Assembly: GCF_031432425.1 (NCBI RefSeq)
Contig: NZ_JAVKPH010000015.1
Coordinates: 1 to 64,000 of the forward strand
Direction: 5' to 3'
DNA: 64,000 nt
Origin: Ruixingdingia sedimenti
GTDB lineage: Bacteria; Pseudomonadota; Alphaproteobacteria; Rhodobacterales; Rhodobacteraceae
The notes below the pieces were generated by a model. That model ran no database searches and was not told where the DNA came from. It saw only the letters and a program-made list of their open reading frames with translations. Shown piece by piece: positions 8,767 to 17,062 of this stretch (the stretch's first letter is position 1; each line of letters starts with the position of its first letter). A program made the translations under genes and the position numbers.

Positions 8767-8845
8767 CGCCGACCTCGCCGCCCCGCAGCAACCGCTATCG
8801 AGGAGGACAGGCAGGCCAAGACGTGCCCCGCCCCCCTCCGGCCGC

Positions 8846-9970
8846 TCAGCCGATCCCGGACTGGTGTTCCCCCAGTTTCGGCGCGGGCGCACCCGTTGCC
8901 AGAACGGCGTCCGAAAAGGTGATCGGCGTGCGCACGCCGGGAATACCGTCCATGTCGAGCTTCAGCCCCCGGGCGATCACCTGGGGATCGGCAAAGACCT
9001 CGGCCAGGTCGTTGATCGGCCCGGCGGGCACGCCCTGCGCCTCGCAGGCCGCCAGAAGGTCGGCCTTGGCCCATTGCCGCGTCGCCGCGGTCAGCCGTTC
9101 GGTCAGCGCGGCGCGGTTGGCCACGCGGTCGGCGTTGCTCAGGAACTCCGGCGCCTCGGCGATCCCGGCCAGCCCGAGGATCCCGCAGAGCCGCCGGTAT
9201 TGCGCATCGTTCCCCGTCGCCAGGATGATCCAGCCATCGGCGCAGTCGAACACCGCATAGGGGGCGAGGTTCGGATGCGCGTTGCCCATCATCCCCGGCG
9301 GCCTGCCGGTGGCGAGGAAGTTCATCGCCTGGTTGGCCATGATCGCGGTGGCCACGTCCAGCAGCGCCATGTCCACCTGCTGGCCCTGCCCCGTCGCCGC
9401 GCGCTGGTGCAGCGCGGCGAGGATCCCCACCACCGCATAGACGCCGGTGAACACATCCGTCACCGCCACGCCCACCTTCTGCGGCTGGCCGCCGGGTTCG
9501 CCCGTCACGCTCATCAGCCCGGCCATGCCCTGGATGATGAAATCGTACCCCGCGCGATGGGCATAGGGCCCGTCCTGGCCGAAACCGGTGACGGAACAAT
9601 AGATCAGCCGGGGGTTCACCTGCCGCAGGCTGTCATAATCCAGCCCGTATTTCTTCAGCCCCCCGACCTTGAAGTTCTCGATCACCACATCGGCATCCGC
9701 CACCAGCCGGCGCACCAGCGCCTGCCCCTCGGGCGTGGTGAAATCGGCCGTCACCGATTTCTTGCCCCGGTTGGTGGCATGGTAATAGGCCGCGGCGCGG
9801 TCACCTTCGCGTTCGATGAAGGGGGGCCCCCACCGGCGGGTGTCGTCGCCCTCGGGCGCCTCGACCTTGATCACCTCGGCCCCCAGATCGGCCAGCGTCT
9901 GGCCCGCCCAGGGGCCCGCAAGGATACGCGCGAGTTCGACGACCCGCAGACCGGACAACGGAGAGGACAT
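8846..9970 (-). CDS. Class III CoA-transferase (CaiB/BaiF family)
   Basis: 374 aa. Enzymes of this family move CoA between carboxylic acids through an Asp-CoA intermediate. Seen: the N-terminal LSGLRVVELARILAGPWAGQ, Rossmann-like KVEAPEGDD, NRGKKSV, and the Asp in GYDFIIQGMAG (Asp143, the expected nucleophile), then GQQVDMALLD. The start MSSPLSG follows TCCTCCGTTGTCC on the plus strand, which reads as a purine-rich ribosome site (GGACAACGGAGAGGAC). The gene begins 1 bp after the stop of the DsbA-like gene, so it is co-transcribed. Substrate is unknown; formyl-, succinyl- or mesaconyl-CoA type donors are all possible. A link to the redox genes upstream is not obvious. Confidence 0.88.
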   Translation of the reverse strand: MSSPLSGLRVVELARILAGPWAGQTLADLGAEVIKVEAPEGDDTRRWGPPFIEREGDRAAAYYHATNRGKKSVTADFTTPEGQALVRRLVADADVVIENFKVGGLKKYGLDYDSLRQVNPRLIYCSVTGFGQDGPYAHRAGYDFIIQGMAGLMSVTGEPGGQPQKVGVAVTDVFTGVYAVVGILAALHQRAATGQGQQVDMALLDVATAIMANQAMNFLATGRPPGMMGNAHPNLAPYAVFDCADGWIILATGNDAQYRRLCGILGLAGIAEAPEFLSNADRVANRAALTERLTAATRQWAKADLLAACEAQGVPAGPINDLAEVFADPQVIARGLKLDMDGIPGVRTPITFSDAVLATGAPAPKLGEHQSGIG

Positions 9971-9971
9971 G

Positions 9972-10607
9972 TTACTGCGCGAGCCTTTCGTCCAGGATCT
10001 TCGACAGGGCGGCATAGCTCATGTTGCCGTGCTTTTCACCGTCGATGATCAGGCTGGGGGTGGAATCCACCTTGTCCGCCTCGGTATCGGCCTGGAACTT
10101 GGCCACCATCGCCTGCGCCATCGCGCCGTCCTGCATGCAGGCGTCAAGCTGTTCGTCGGTCATGCCCGCGGTGCGGCCGATGCGGCGCAGGTTGTCCATC
10201 ACCACCCCGGCGTCGTTCGACCCGGCCCAGTCGCGCTGCCCGGCATAGAGGATCTCGGCGATGCCGAAATACCGCGCCTCGCCGCCGCAGCGCGCCATCA
10301 TCGCGGCCCAGAGCCCGTAGCGGTCGAAAAAGACCTCGCGATAGACGAACCTGATCTTGCCGGTGTCGATGTAGTCGCGCTTCAGCTCCTTGAACACCGT
10401 GCCGTGGAAGGTCGCGCAATGCGGGCAGGTGAACGAGGCATATTCCGTCACCGTCACCTTCGCGTCCGGGTTGCCGAGCACGAGTTCGGGCACCTCGGGC
10501 AGCGGCGCCTGGGTGTCCGTGCCCTGCGCGAGGCCGGCGAACGGGGAAAGGGCGAGGGCGGCGCCAAGGGTCAGCCCGAAGGCGCGGCGGCCGAGGGTCA
10601 GGGTCAT
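9972..10607 (-). CDS. DsbA-family thiol:disulfide oxidoreductase
   Basis: 211 aa periplasmic protein. A signal peptide (MTLTLGRRAFGLTLGAALAL, likely cut after AGLAQ near residue 28) carries a twin-Arg-like RR pair but is probably Sec-dependent. The thioredoxin fold contains the active site CPHC at residues 61-64 in EYASFTCPHCATFHG, and the cis-Pro loop as DSTPSLIIDG. It should introduce or isomerise disulfides in exported proteins; a Pro-His dipeptide is the DsbA-type (oxidising) signature. DUF721 lies 12 bp upstream and the CoA-transferase 1 bp downstream. The arrangement DUF721-dsbA divergent from mutY is typical of Rhodobacterales. Confidence 0.92.
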   Translation of the reverse strand: MTLTLGRRAFGLTLGAALALSPFAGLAQGTDTQAPLPEVPELVLGNPDAKVTVTEYASFTCPHCATFHGTVFKELKRDYIDTGKIRFVYREVFFDRYGLWAAMMARCGGEARYFGIAEILYAGQRDWAGSNDAGVVMDNLRRIGRTAGMTDEQLDACMQDGAMAQAMVAKFQADTEADKVDSTPSLIIDGEKHGNMSYAALSKILDERLAQ

Positions 10608-10619
10608 GCGGTGGCCTTT

Positions 10620-11156
10620 CTATTTCGCAGCGCGAGTTAAGACGTTTTGCGCCAGGGCTTCAAGCGCGGCGCGCAGGCGGTCGTCGCCGATGCCGGCGGT
10701 GACGGTGGCGGCCCGGGCGGCGATTTCCGGCGGCGGGCCCGCGGGGGCGGGCCGGGGCGCGGGCGCCGGGGTGAAGGGGGTCTGGCCCTCGGCAAAGCCG
10801 GTGGGGGCGGTCTGGGTCAGGTGGATGCGGGCGATGGCGTTGTAGCCGTAGACGGCATTCACCCTGTCCTTCAGCTTGTCCGCCGCCATCTGCACCAGCG
10901 GCGCCTGCGCGGGCGCAACCAGCAGCGTCAGCACCGCCCCCAGGCCCTCGCGCCCGTAACCCACCTTGACGGGGCGGGTGATGGCGGCCAGATCCTGCCC
11001 CGCGATCTCTGCCCAGTGGGTCAGCAGGCGGGCCACGGCAAAGCCGCGCGATTCGCCCGCCTTTTCCACCCGGCGCTGGACCAGCGCCGCGGCGGGCTCG
11101 AACCCGCGCAGGCGGCGGGGGGGCGGGGCGGGCGGCGTCTGCGGCGGACGGGTCAT
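10620..11156 (-). CDS. DUF721 domain protein
   Basis: 178 aa with the start MTRPPQTPPAPPPRRLRGFEP. Upstream in-frame starts at 11183 and 11213 lack ribosome sites, whereas AAGGGATG precedes this one; the exact start stays uncertain. The DUF721 (DciA-like) region runs about residues 15-115 (LVQRRVEKAGESRGFAVARLLTHWAEIAG, then PLVQMAADKLKDRVNAVYG). The C-terminal part is Pro/Ala-rich and ends in a helix. Bacterial DciA proteins help load the replicative helicase, but this short alphaproteobacterial branch has not been shown to do so. It is the first gene of the DUF721-dsbA-CoA-transferase run. Confidence 0.8.
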   Translation of the reverse strand: MTRPPQTPPAPPPRRLRGFEPAAALVQRRVEKAGESRGFAVARLLTHWAEIAGQDLAAITRPVKVGYGREGLGAVLTLLVAPAQAPLVQMAADKLKDRVNAVYGYNAIARIHLTQTAPTGFAEGQTPFTPAPAPRPAPAGPPPEIAARAATVTAGIGDDRLRAALEALAQNVLTRAAK

Positions 11157-11238
11157 GGCGGTTGCATCCCTTGGTCGCGCCATACTATCGCGGGCGGTGC
11201 GATGCGCCAGCACCGGCAGCCAGCGGAGGGCATAAAGA

Positions 11239-12297
11239 TTGCGTTATGACGCGAAAGACATCGGCGCGGCCCTGCTGGCCTGGTACGACGGCGCGGCGCG
11301 GATGATGCCCTGGCGCGTGGGGCCCGCGGACCGGGCGGCGGGGGTGCGGCCCGATCCCTATCGCGTCTGGCTGTCCGAGGTCATGCTGCAACAGACCACC
11401 GTGGCCGCGGTCGAGGGCTATTTCCGCCGCTTCACCGCGCGCTGGCCCGATGTCGCCGCCCTGGCGGCGGCCGAGGATGCCGAGGTCATGGCCGAATGGG
11501 CGGGCCTCGGATACTACGCCCGCGCACGCAACCTGCTGAAATGCGCGCGCGCCGTGGCCACGGATCACGGCGGCCGGTTTCCGGCGACGGCGGCCGCGCT
11601 GCACAGCCTGCCCGGTGTCGGCCCCTATACCGCGGGCGCGGTTGCGGCAATCGCCTTCGACGAACCCGCGGTGGTGGTCGACGGCAATGTCGAACGGGTT
11701 GTGGCGCGGCTGTTCGCGGTGCAGACCCCCCTGCCCGCGGCGAAACCCGAACTGGTGGCGCTGGCCACCCGGCTGACCCCCGCGGAACGGCCCGGGGACC
11801 ATGCGCAGGCGATGATGGATCTGGGCGCGACGATCTGCACCCCGCGCAATCCCGCCTGCCCCCGCTGCCCCCTGGCCGCCTTCTGCGCCGCCCGCGCGCA
11901 GGGCATCGCCGCCGATCTGCCTCGCAAGGCGCCCAAGGCCGCCAAACCCCTGCGGCGCGGCATCGCCTATGTCGTCCGGCGCAGCGACGGGGCGATGCTG
12001 CTGGAACGGCGGCCCGACCGGGGGCTTCTGGGCGGGATGCTCGGCTGGCCCGGCAGCGACTGGTCCGCCGCCCCCGATGACGCGCCGCCCCTGCCCGCCG
12101 ACTGGCACGACCCGGGGGCGGAGGTGCGCCATGTCTTCACCCATTTCGAACTGCGCCTGGCGCTGCGGCTGGCCCATGTGGGCCTGAACGCGGTGCCCGA
12201 CCGCGGCACCTTCATCCCCGCGGCGGATTTCCGCCCCGCCAGCCTGCCCACCGTCATGCGCAAGGTCTGGGACGCGGCAGCGCGTCACGGGACCTGA
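11239..12297 (+). CDS. mutY: A/G-specific adenine DNA glycosylase
   Basis: 352 aa base-excision repair enzyme that removes A opposite 8-oxoG. The start is TTG, 8 bases after GGAGGG; no in-frame ATG lies close by. The catalytic Glu is in SEVMLQQTTVAAVEG (Glu47). The helix-hairpin-helix is LPGVGPYTAGAVAAIAFD, with the catalytic Asp in VVVDGNVERV. The 4Fe-4S cluster motif is C-x6-C-x2-C-x5-C (CTPRNPACPRCPLAAFC). The C-terminal NUDIX-like domain (about residues 230-350) recognises 8-oxoG and keeps FTHFELRL. It is divergent from DUF721 across 82 bp; IR4 follows its stop. Confidence 0.95.
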   Translation: MRYDAKDIGAALLAWYDGAARMMPWRVGPADRAAGVRPDPYRVWLSEVMLQQTTVAAVEGYFRRFTARWPDVAALAAAEDAEVMAEWAGLGYYARARNLLKCARAVATDHGGRFPATAAALHSLPGVGPYTAGAVAAIAFDEPAVVVDGNVERVVARLFAVQTPLPAAKPELVALATRLTPAERPGDHAQAMMDLGATICTPRNPACPRCPLAAFCAARAQGIAADLPRKAPKAAKPLRRGIAYVVRRSDGAMLLERRPDRGLLGGMLGWPGSDWSAAPDDAPPLPADWHDPGAEVRHVFTHFELRLALRLAHVGLNAVPDRGTFIPAADFRPASLPTVMRKVWDAAARHGT

Positions 12298-12330
12298 CCC
12301 ACCCCGCCGTTCCGCTCGGTGGTGCGGGCA

Positions 12331-12467
12331 GCGGCGCGCCGCGCGGGGATATTTAAGGACAGAAAATGAACAGGTGTCGCCTCACCGGAAAACAGCGTGC
12401 TCACTTTCTGTCTGAAAATATCCTCAGGGGGTGAATTGGCGCAGCCAAGAGGGGGCAGAATGCCCCC
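12331..12467. repeat. Mosaic inverted-repeat element IR4
   Basis: Follows mutY. Left: GGCGCGCC hairpin, then GGGGATATTTAAGGACAG and AAAATGAA. Right: TCACTTTCTGTCTGAAAATA, TCC, then module B (GTGAATTGGCGCAGCCAAG followed by the GGGGGCAGAATGCCCCC hairpin). Module B here is the same 50-odd bases as in IR12 and, inverted, as in IR6 and IR9. Confidence 0.8.
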
Positions 12468-12556
12468 TGCCCCGCCCGCCCCCCGCGTCACGGCGTCCGG
12501 TTTGCGCCGCGCCGCGGCTGCGCTAGACTTCGCGCGCCCAGCAACCGAGGTGCCCC

Positions 12557-13696
12557 ATGCCCGCCCCCCTTTCCGGCCGCCTGCGCGACGCCCTGCCGTT
12601 CTGGCTGTCGCTCGGCCTCGTGCCGCTGGCGCTGGTCGAGGCGCGGTGGGGCGGCTGGACGCTGGTCCTGCTGCCGCTCTATGGCTGGGGGATGGTGACG
12701 CTGCTGGATGCCGCATCGGGGCTGAACACCGACAACCCCGACCCCGCCACGCCGGAGGATCGGCTGTTCTGGCACCGGCTGATCACCATGATCTGGTTTC
12801 CGGTGCAGGCGGCGGTGATCTTCGGCATGATCTGGTATGCCCCCCGCGCGGCACATCTGTCGAGCTGGGAAAAGGTCGCGCTGTTCTTCGGTCTGGGCGT
12901 GATCTCGGGCACGATCGGGATCGTCTATGCCCACGAACTGCTGCACCAGAAGAACCGGCTGGAACGCTGGCTGGGGGATCTGCTGCTGGCCTCGGTCCTT
13001 TACAGCCATTTCCGGTCGGAACATCTGCGGGTGCATCACCTTTACGTCGGCACCCCGCGCGATGCGGTGACGGCGCGCTACAACGAGGGCTTCCACCGCT
13101 TCTTCCTGCGCGTGCTGTGGGAATGCCCGCGGTCCGCCTGGCGGGCAGAGGCGGCGATGCTGGCCCGGCGCGGCCTGCCGGCCCGGCACCGCAGCAATCC
13201 GTTCTGGCGCTATGCCGCCTTGCAGGCCGCCATGCTGGCGCTGGCGCTGGCGCTTGGCGGATGGGAGGGTCTGGGGCTGTTCCTGATCCAGGCGCTGTCC
13301 GCCGTCTGGCAACTGGAACTGACGAACTATATCGAGCATTACGGGCTGACGCGGCTGCATCTGGGCGAGGGGCGGTATGAACATGTCCAGCCGCGCCACA
13401 GCTGGAACGCCGCGCATCGGGTGTCGAACTGGCTGCTGATCAACCTGCAACGCCATTCCGACCACCATTACAAACCCGAGCGGCGCTTTCCGCTGCTCCA
13501 GACCTATGGCGCCGACGCGGCCCCGCAACTGCCCTACGGCTATCCGGCGATGACCGCGCTGGCGATGGTGCCGCCGCTCTGGCGGCGGGTGATGAACCCC
13601 CGCGTGCGTGCCTGGCGGCGGCAGTTCTATCCGCAGGTCGCCGACTGGACCCCCTACAAGCAGGGCACCACGCCGATGCCGCGCGGCGCCCCCTGA
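12557..13696 (+). CDS. alkB: Alkane 1-monooxygenase (membrane di-iron hydroxylase)
   Basis: 379 aa integral membrane non-heme di-iron hydroxylase that oxidises the terminal carbon of medium-chain n-alkanes with O2, taking electrons from rubredoxin. The ATG follows CCGAGG. All AlkB histidine boxes are present: HELLH (126-130), EHLRVHH (155-161), the AlkB-specific NYIEHYG (257-263) and LQRHSDHH (297-304). Hydrophobic helices lie at about 13-50, 75-95, 105-125 and 215-255. The length is slightly short of the usual 400 but complete. No rubredoxin, rubredoxin reductase or alkane regulator is adjacent, so electron partners must be encoded elsewhere. Some AlkB homologues act on fatty acids or xylene, so the substrate is inferred. 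Confidence 0.9.
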   Translation: MPAPLSGRLRDALPFWLSLGLVPLALVEARWGGWTLVLLPLYGWGMVTLLDAASGLNTDNPDPATPEDRLFWHRLITMIWFPVQAAVIFGMIWYAPRAAHLSSWEKVALFFGLGVISGTIGIVYAHELLHQKNRLERWLGDLLLASVLYSHFRSEHLRVHHLYVGTPRDAVTARYNEGFHRFFLRVLWECPRSAWRAEAAMLARRGLPARHRSNPFWRYAALQAAMLALALALGGWEGLGLFLIQALSAVWQLELTNYIEHYGLTRLHLGEGRYEHVQPRHSWNAAHRVSNWLLINLQRHSDHHYKPERRFPLLQTYGADAAPQLPYGYPAMTALAMVPPLWRRVMNPRVRAWRRQFYPQVADWTPYKQGTTPMPRGAP

Positions 13697-13751
13697 CGCC
13701 CGGGGCGGCGCGCACGGGCGCGACGGGGTGCCGCGGGCAACACATTCTCGC

Positions 13752-13790
13752 ATTCACACTATTGAATTTGTTTTCCGCCCGGTCTATGGT
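13752..13790 (+). promoter_or_regulatory. Sigma70-type promoter overlapped by an ATTC-N8-GAAT operator
   Basis: The palindrome ATTC-N8-GAAT occupies 13752-13767 in an unusually AT-rich patch. It overlaps a -35 box TTGAAT (13762-13767), which is separated by exactly 17 bp from the -10 box TATGGT (13785-13790), 46 bp ahead of the DUF2892 gene. ATTC-N8-GAAT is the site I know for the SqrR/BigR class of ArsR-type persulfide-sensing repressors. A repressor sitting on the -35 would block this promoter until sulfide is present. Confidence 0.65.
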
Positions 13791-13835
13791 CCCCCCATCG
13801 GCAGGCAATGCCTGCGCCAACACCGGGATACCGCC

Positions 13836-14039
13836 ATGACCCTTGACCGCGCCGTGATGCTGTTCGCCGGCATCGTCGTCCTCGCCAGCCTCGCCCTCGG
13901 CACCTGGGTGTCGAACTACTGGTACCTGCTGACCGCCTTTGCCGGGCTCAACATGATCCAGGCATCCTTCACCGGCTTCTGCCCCGCGGCGATCGTGTTC
14001 AAGAAGCTGGGTGTCACGACGGGCTGCGCGTTCCAGTAA
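13836..14039 (+). CDS. DUF2892 (YgaP-like) small inner-membrane protein
   Basis: 67 aa with two membrane helices (about 8-24 and 29-45) and the family core LLTAFAGLNMIQASFTGFCP followed by AAIVFKKLGVTTGCAF. The two conserved Cys (in GFCP and GCAF) are typical of the membrane part of YgaP-like proteins, which elsewhere are fused to or paired with rhodanese domains and respond to reactive sulfur. Here it stands alone as a single-gene transcript: its own promoter with a SqrR/BigR-type operator upstream and a strong terminator 24 bp downstream. A role in sulfide or persulfide stress is inferred from the family and the operator. Confidence 0.88.
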   Translation: MTLDRAVMLFAGIVVLASLALGTWVSNYWYLLTAFAGLNMIQASFTGFCPAAIVFKKLGVTTGCAFQ

Positions 14040-14062
14040 CCACGTTTCCCCAGGCAGCCCCC

Positions 14063-14098
14063 ACGGCGCGGCAAGGCTTCCCCTTGCCGCGCCGTTTC
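14063..14098 (+). terminator. Rho-independent terminator after the DUF2892 gene
   Basis: A 14-bp perfect stem ACGGCGCGGCAAGG / CCTTGCCGCGCCGT (14063-14076 and 14082-14095) with a CTTCC loop is followed by TTTCGC. It ends the short DUF2892 transcript just before zapE. Confidence 0.85.
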
Positions 14099-14112
14099 GC
14101 TATTGGCGGCGC

Positions 14113-15213
14113 ATGCGCCAGAGCCTGACAGAGATCTACGACAACCGCGCCGCCGAAGGCAGCTTGCGCCCCGACCCGGCACAGCGCGCGGTGCTGCCGC
14201 TTTTGGAAGACATCCGCACCCGGCTGGAAACCGCCCCTCCGCCCCGGTCCCGCGGCCTTCTCGGGGGGCTCTTGCGCCGGGGCGCGCCCGAACCGGCAGG
14301 CAAGGGGCTTTACCTCTGGGGCGGGGTGGGGCGCGGCAAGTCGATGCTGATGGACCTGTTCACCGCCGAAACCGCGATCACTGCCAAGCGCCGGGTGCAT
14401 TTCCACGCCTTCATGCAGGAAATCCAGCGCGAGCTGCATGCCGCACGCCAGCGCGGCGCGGCGGATGCGCTGGTGCCTGTGGCCGATGCGGTGGCGCAGG
14501 ACCTGCGGCTTTTGTGCTTCGACGAGATGCAGATCACCGACATCGCCGATGCGATGGTGGTGGGGCGGCTGTTCGAGCGGCTGATGGCGCAGGGGGTGAC
14601 GATCGTCACCACCTCCAACCGCCCGCCGGACGATCTTTACAAGAACGGGCTGAACCGGGGGCTGTTCCTGCCGTTCATCGGCCTGATCAAGGAACGGATG
14701 ACGGTGGCCGAACTCGAATCGCCCACCGACTACCGCCAGCACCGGCTGGCCGGCACGCAGGTCTATTTCACCCCCGCCGATCCCGCGGCGCATGCGGCGC
14801 TGTCGGCGCTGTGGGACGAACTGACCGGCGGCGGCGCGGGCGCGCCCCTGACGCTGGCGGTCAACGGGCGCGAGATCACGCTGGACCATGCGCAGAACGG
14901 GGTGGCGCGGGCGTCGTTCTGGGATCTTTGCGCGCGCCCGCTCGGCCCCGGGGACTACCTCGCCATCGCCGCGGCGGTGCGGGTGCTGATCGTCGAGGAC
15001 ATCCCGCGGCTGTCGGCGGCGAACTACAACGAGGCGAAGCGGTTCGTCACCCTGGTCGATGCGCTCTACGAGGCGAAGGTGCGCCTCATCGCCTCGGCCG
15101 CGGACGAACCCGAACGGCTTTACGCCGAGGGAACGGGGGCCTTCGAATTCGAACGCACCGCCAGCCGCCTGCGCGAGATGCAGGGGGCCGACTGGGGCGC
15201 CGCGGCGGACTGA
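14113..15213 (+). CDS. zapE: AFG1-family ATPase, cell division protein ZapE
   Basis: 366 aa cytoplasmic P-loop ATPase. Walker A is GGVGRGKS (70-77), Walker B LLCFDEMQ, and the sensor region TIVTTSNRPPDDLYKNGLNR is typical of the AFG1/ZapE family. Domain order and length are normal. E. coli ZapE destabilises FtsZ rings under stress or low oxygen; alphaproteobacterial members are usually linked to respiration and often sit near mdh and the TCA genes, which are not seen here. The start MRQSLTEIYDNR has no strong ribosome site (GGCGGC), and an extension 34 codons upstream would run into the terminator, so it was rejected. Confidence 0.92.
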   Translation: MRQSLTEIYDNRAAEGSLRPDPAQRAVLPLLEDIRTRLETAPPPRSRGLLGGLLRRGAPEPAGKGLYLWGGVGRGKSMLMDLFTAETAITAKRRVHFHAFMQEIQRELHAARQRGAADALVPVADAVAQDLRLLCFDEMQITDIADAMVVGRLFERLMAQGVTIVTTSNRPPDDLYKNGLNRGLFLPFIGLIKERMTVAELESPTDYRQHRLAGTQVYFTPADPAAHAALSALWDELTGGGAGAPLTLAVNGREITLDHAQNGVARASFWDLCARPLGPGDYLAIAAAVRVLIVEDIPRLSAANYNEAKRFVTLVDALYEAKVRLIASAADEPERLYAEGTGAFEFERTASRLREMQGADWGAAAD

Positions 15214-15243
15214 CCCCCGAGGGCAGCGCCCGTGATGACTGTC

Positions 15244-15390
15244 GGCGGCCTCCGGCGGGGATATTTGGGGACAGAAAATGCCAAGGGCACGTTCCCTCTT
15301 CACTTTCTGTCCATAAATATCCCGCGGGGGCGCCGGCGGGGGCGCCACTGGTTCGAGAACCAGCCGGCGCGGGGCGCGAAGCCCCCGGCG
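15244..15390. repeat. Mosaic inverted-repeat element IR5
   Basis: Between the convergent zapE and alpha/beta hydrolase genes. Core arms: GGGGATATTTGGGGACAG with AAAATG on the left, CACTTTCTGTCCATAAATAT with CCC on the right. The right side continues into module D, a hairpin CTGGTTCGAGAACCAG flanked by GCGCC and CCGGCGCGGGG. Module D recurs in IR11. Confidence 0.8.
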
Positions 15391-15404
15391 CTCCCCATCC
15401 ACCC

Positions 15405-16253
15405 TCAAAACAGTTGCAGCAGGGCTCGCGACAGGGCGGTGTCGGGCTGCGCGAGATCCATGATCACGTCGAAATGGTTCCGCCCCGGTACCGTCAGCAG
15501 CGGCGCGCCGGTGGCGGTGGCCCAGGCGGCGCTTTGGCGCGTGAAGCCCGGGGTTTCGGTTTCGGCCAGCGCGGTCACGCCCCGCAGGGCGGGGGGCGGG
15601 GCGCGCAGGGGGCTGAGGGTGGCGATCTCTTCCGGCGTCAGGTGCAGCCAGTCCTGCGGATGGCTGGCGGCGATGGGGGCAAGTTCGTAAAGACCCGAGA
15701 CCGGCAGCATCCCCGCCAGCGGTTGCGCGGGCAGGCCCATGGCCGCCTGCCAGCCGGGCATCGCCAGCGCCGCCGCCAGATGCCCGCCGGCGGACGACCC
15801 GCCGACCACGATCCGCCCCCGGTCGATCCCCAGATCATCCGCGTTGCGCCAGAGCCAGGCCAGCGCCGCGCGGCACTGGCGCACGATTTCGGTCAGGCTG
15901 GCGGCGGGGGCGAGCGTGTAGTCGGGCACCGCGCAGGCGATGCCGCGGGCGGCCAGCATCGGCGCCATGAAGGCCGAATGCCCCCGCGACAGCGCGCGCC
16001 AGTAGCCGCCGTGCAGGAACAGGAACAGCGGCCGCCGTTCACCCGGCGCGGTGCCGAACAGATCCAGCCGTTCGCCCGATCCATCATAGACCAGCCCCGT
16101 CCGCGCCCCCGGCAGGCCCGGTGCCGGGGCCGACAGGCGCGCATAATCGGCGATGATGCGGGCGAAATCCGCCGCACTCACACAATCCTTCGCGGTATAG
16201 TCGGCATCCAGCCGCGCGCGGGGCCAGCCGCCCTCGGCCGCGAGGCCCGTCAC
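15405..16253 (-). CDS. Alpha/beta hydrolase, esterase or formamidase-like
   Basis: 282 aa serine hydrolase of the hormone-sensitive-lipase/kynurenine-formamidase group. The oxyanion motif HGGYW lies at 81-85, the nucleophile elbow GSSAG at 152-156 (Ser154), and a late His in NHFDVIMDL near residue 261 completes the triad. These hydrolases cleave carboxyl esters or N-formyl and N-acyl amides; bacterial arylformamidases of this fold release formate from N-formylkynurenine. It is the last gene of the long operon that also encodes 3-hydroxyanthranilate dioxygenase, and overlaps the aspartate dehydrogenase gene by 4 bp (ATGA). That context favours an amide or ester of an aromatic amine as substrate, which is an inference. 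Confidence 0.82.
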   Translation of the reverse strand: MTGLAAEGGWPRARLDADYTAKDCVSAADFARIIADYARLSAPAPGLPGARTGLVYDGSGERLDLFGTAPGERRPLFLFLHGGYWRALSRGHSAFMAPMLAARGIACAVPDYTLAPAASLTEIVRQCRAALAWLWRNADDLGIDRGRIVVGGSSAGGHLAAALAMPGWQAAMGLPAQPLAGMLPVSGLYELAPIAASHPQDWLHLTPEEIATLSPLRAPPPALRGVTALAETETPGFTRQSAAWATATGAPLLTVPGRNHFDVIMDLAQPDTALSRALLQLF

Positions 16254-17062
16254 AGCACCACCGCCGCGGCGCGGTTCTCGATCAGCCGGACCAGCGCCAG
16301 CGCGGTCAGTTCAGACGACTTGGGGTTGGTGGCCAGCGGGCGGTTTTCCAACGCGATGGTCATGGTGCCGAAATCGCCCGTGGCCCGCAGGCGGTGCGCG
16401 TTGCCCGCCGCCCCCGGGTCGGCCACCAGCGCGATACGGGTACGGGCGGGGCCGATACCTGCCAGCGCGGTAATCATCGCCACATTCGCGTTCTGGGGGA
16501 AATCGCGCGCGGCCTCTGCTGCCGTGCCGTCGAAGAAGGTCAGGGGCGCGGTCAGCGCCGCCAGATCGCACAGCTTTTCCGCCGCCGTGCCCGCCCACGC
16601 GGCAGGGGGCTTGACGATCTCGTGCCGCACCTCGGCCAGACCCAGACGGGCGGCGGCGGCCAGCGCGTCGATCCCGCCCAAGGCGCCCGGCGCGATCAGC
16701 ACCTGCCGCCCCGCCGCCGTGGCCCGCGCCGCGAGGTCCGCCAGCAGCGCGCCATCGGTGAAGGCGGATGTCGAGGCCGGCGCGAAATCCGCCCCCGCCG
16801 CCAGCGCCGCCCGGCCCCAGTCCATCACCGCGGCGCGGCCCGCGCATTCCACCACCAGCCCCGGCGCCAGCGCGGCAAGCCCATCCGGCCCCGCCACCCG
16901 CGCCGCGCCCGCGGGCCAGCCGGGCCGCACCACCCCCGCATCGCGCACCGCCACGCCCGCCAGCACCACGCGCGGCGGGCGGCGTTCGGCCAGCAGCGCC
17001 GCGACCCGCTGCCCGATCGCACCCCAGCCGACCAGCACCACCCGCAGGTCAGACCCCGACAT
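16250..17062 (-). CDS. L-aspartate dehydrogenase family protein
   Basis: 270 aa NAD(P)-dependent enzyme that interconverts L-aspartate and iminosuccinate/oxaloacetate plus ammonia. Seen: Rossmann motif VGWGAIGQRVA (11-21), PGALGGIDAL, the KPPAAWAG segment and the C-terminal NPKSSELTALALVRLI signature of the family. The length is normal. In NAD synthesis such enzymes feed quinolinate synthase, but nadA and nadC are absent here. Within a ring-cleavage operon it more probably reduces iminosuccinate, or aminates oxaloacetate, released from the aromatic ring. Its start overlaps the end of livF by 14 bp and its stop overlaps the hydrolase start by 4 bp, so translation is tightly coupled. Confidence 0.85.
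   Translation of the reverse strand: MSGSDLRVVLVGWGAIGQRVAALLAERRPPRVVLAGVAVRDAGVVRPGWPAGAARVAGPDGLAALAPGLVVECAGRAAVMDWGRAALAAGADFAPASTSAFTDGALLADLAARATAAGRQVLIAPGALGGIDALAAAARLGLAEVRHEIVKPPAAWAGTAAEKLCDLAALTAPLTFFDGTAAEAARDFPQNANVAMITALAGIGPARTRIALVADPGAAGNAHRLRATGDFGTMTIALENRPLATNPKSSELTALALVRLIENRAAAVVL

Noticed and set aside
16250..17062. Homoserine dehydrogenase or generic oxidoreductase
   Set aside because: The C-terminal NPKSSELTALALVR and the PGALGGIDAL segment match aspartate dehydrogenases; homoserine dehydrogenase motifs are missing.
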